From Metallyticus violacea (Eukaryota > Arthropoda > Insecta > Mantodea > Metallyticidae), in assembly GCA_030762175.1 (NCBI GenBank), contig CM060846.1, forward strand, positions 183,574,041 through 183,638,040: 64,000 nucleotides of DNA. The letters are read 5' to 3'. The position numbers and the translations under genes are program-made. The notes beneath the pieces were generated by a model that did not search any database, had not been told where the DNA came from, and saw only the letters and a list, made by a program, of their open reading frames with translations. Of the stretch, positions 62,278 through 64,000 are shown one piece after another. Each line of letters starts with the position of its first letter. Within the stretch, counting starts at the first letter, position 1.

Positions 62278-62452
62278 CAATTATCTAACTGTTGAGGACT
62301 TGGTAAATGAAATTAGGAGAGTGATCAATGAAATCATAGAAGATAAGTGCGGCGAGCTCACAAAACATTCTTCGAAGATTAAGGCGAACTTCAATGAAAA
62401 TAGATGTCATTTTAATATCATTGTGAAATTCACTGACAGGAAAGATTTTTAA
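62278..62452 (+). CDS. Candidate exon, unrecognised
   Basis: After a possible splice acceptor (aaaaattacag, ending 62277), one frame stays open for 58 codons to a TAA at 62450-62452. It reads LTVEDLVNEIRRVINEIIED and later FNIIVKFTDRKDF. This has the look of real protein: an amphipathic helix with heptad-like hydrophobics followed by a beta-like stretch. No in-frame ATG lies upstream, so it would have to be a 3' exon. No family was recognised. Chance remains possible. Confidence 0.2.
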
Positions 62453-62844
62453 AACATTATCATGTAATTAACTTATTTCGCATGTACATTAAAAGTCTAG
62501 GATTTTTGTTGTTTCTTGCGTTATCGTGCACTCTACCGAAGGAACGAAATGCTTGTGAGCGCCAGAGCTCGTCAGAGGTACCGCGTTAGCCATTCTTCTA
62601 GAACGTTTGTTGTAAACTTTTGGCTGGTGTGCAGAGATACTATGCACTTCCCTGCTAATTTATGCTCTGAAAACATTACCACGAATTCCCGCTCTAATAA
62701 AAGCAGCATTTCCTACGTGTAGAAGCTGCAGTTTCGCAAGCAAAATATAAGAGGATATATTTCATAATGAGTTTTGGTATAGTTAACTATGATTCATATA
62801 TCACTCGTTACTTTATTTTGTCTACCCCAAAGTTCTTCAGAATT
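62453..62844. other. Unassigned DNA
   Basis: Nothing was recognised between the candidate exon and the palindrome. Confidence 0.4.
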
Positions 62845-63362
62845 GTGTTTCAGCTGAACGATGCTGGTACAACTAAATATACGTTGGTGTGACACTTAGA
62901 CGAGCAGAAACTCCAAGAAGACAGGAAGGTAAAATGTGACTCCATACCCACAGCGATGGCATAGCATAATAACAATGTAAACGGACAGAGAACTTCTAAA
63001 TTATTCTTCTAATACTGTAAGAAAATTGTTAGAATTTAAAAATTGTTTTACAGAACTGCATTAAGTCATAACGATATAGATTAGTGATTGCTAATATTTT
63101 TAGTTGTATCTATTAGCAATCACTAATCTATATCGTTATGCCTTAATGCAGCTGTGCAAAACCGTGTTTAAATTCTAGCAAGTTTCTTACATTATTATAA
63201 GAATAATTTAGAAGTTCTCTATCTTTTTACATTGTTATTATGCTATGCCATTGCTGTGGCCGAAGGGTCATTGTTTAGCTTACTGCCTTCTTGGAGTTTC
63301 TGCTCATCAAATGCCACACCAACGTATATTTCGTTGCACCAGCATCTTCAGCTGGAATACAG
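62845..63362. repeat. Near-palindrome: ~245-bp inverted repeat with ~16-bp loop
   Basis: The left arm (about 62850-63096) and right arm (about 63113-63360) are reverse complements at roughly 85 percent. The innermost part is almost perfect: 'cataacgatatagattagtg' and 'attgctaat' on the left recur inverted on the right. The outer parts share 'aacttctaaattattctt', 'gcagaaactccaagaag', 'aatatacgttggtgtg' and 'gatgctggt'. The loop is about 63097-63112. Transcribed from either side it would fold into a long hairpin. It could be a foldback or MITE-like insertion, or an inverted local duplication. Confidence 0.93.
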
Positions 63363-64000
63363 GTTGCTAATATTTTTGGTTTAATCTGATTGTAAAATAT
63401 TTTCATTAATATGTTTTTTATCAAATAGGTATATTCACTTGAAACAGCACACTTTGACATTTTTGACAACATTGCTAAACAGTTGTAAAAATATCTTACG
63501 CGTCGTCAGAGGCAAGAACATCTCATGGTAGTATAGTATGAGTTAAGCGTCCTTGCACGGAATGCTATGATTTGAATTCACAGCAATTTGCTGCAGGAAA
63601 ACTCAATCAGAATAGCTCAGCTAACAGGCTACAGCGCGCCGAGTAAATGTGTTCACGAATCCAAGGATGCACACTACAATCTGATCGCCATTTTTATGCT
63701 CCCAATTTCTATAATTGACACCCAGCGCTAACTGGAAAGTGTTATGAACACAAAACTTAGATGTATTCAAGTGCACATAAATAAAGCGGAATGGCTAGCA
63801 AGACTGCAGCATCCAACTTTGCAGCGATAATTCTTTCCCGATACCGGGATAAGCAGATTTTAATAGTTCAGTGCCAGTGGACTCCAATTACATTTACACC
63901 GCCAGCTAACTCATTCCGTATTGAGGAGAAGGTGGTAATATGGCCCCTTCTTGTAATATGGCACCCCCTTTTTGGCATTGTATTATGTTGATACTAGTGA
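63363..64000. other. Unassigned DNA to window end
   Basis: Nothing was recognised. The minus-strand open frame at 63275-63472 overlaps the palindrome arm and has no identified domain. Confidence 0.4.

Noticed and set aside
1..64000. CRISPR array, phage, operon or other prokaryotic system
   Set aside because: No evenly spaced short repeats, no tightly packed same-strand ORFs. The SINEs, LINEs and microsatellites show a eukaryotic genome.

Overview
This is a eukaryotic, almost certainly arthropod, genomic window. It is AT-rich with TTA, TTC, CA and poly-A/T microsatellites, tRNA-headed SINEs with target-site duplications, and decayed Tc1/mariner, pogo, hAT and non-LTR elements of types common in arthropod genomes. 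The sequence does not show whether it is an insect or a chelicerate. I found no operons, bacterial-style genes, rRNA or intact tRNA genes, and no convincing complete host protein-coding gene. Most short ORFs are what chance would give in AT-rich DNA. The window reads as intergenic or deep intronic DNA.

Layout. 1-7.7 kb is mostly unrecognised AT-rich DNA, with a local duplication (952-1199), a possible core promoter (about 3.7 kb), the first copy of an unnamed dispersed repeat (5096-5440) and a tRNA-headed SINE (6139-6355, minus). 7.7-13 kb is a transposon cluster: a SINE-A nested in a SINE-B tail, a minus-strand non-LTR reverse-transcriptase relic, a plus-strand Tc1/mariner-superfamily transposase relic whose catalytic D residues are still visible, a SINE-B inserted in duplicated mariner-end sequence, and an internally deleted mariner. 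15.2-18.4 kb has a full-length mariner with both inverted ends and a TA duplication, then a second Tc1/mariner element whose right end is split by a SINE-A. 18.4-30.6 kb holds scattered SINE-A and SINE-B copies, the second copy of the dispersed repeat (22016-22375) and microsatellites. 30648-31425 is a near-identical triple tandem array of a roughly 260-bp unit.

31.5-42 kb is quiet apart from one SINE-B with an 11-bp duplication and a 3' fragment of a non-LTR retrotransposon (38.7-39.2 kb). 42.4-44.4 kb is a pogo/Tigger-like transposase split by about 1.2 kb that contains an LTR-like segment. 48.6-49.5 kb is a second member of the family seen at 10.2-11.2 kb. 50.16-50.89 kb is an internally deleted hAT element. 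51.9-59.8 kb is dense in SINEs (families A, B and two others) and includes a non-LTR RNase H relic. 59.9-60.5 kb is another transposase relic. 62.85-63.36 kb is a striking near-palindrome with arms of about 245 bp.

Nothing here works together as a pathway. The interest lies in nested insertions that order the activity of the families in time, two high-copy SINE families with duplications that define their ends, the tandem triplication, the long hairpin, and an unnamed dispersed repeat. All family calls come from reading translated motifs and aligning repeats by eye; no database search was possible.
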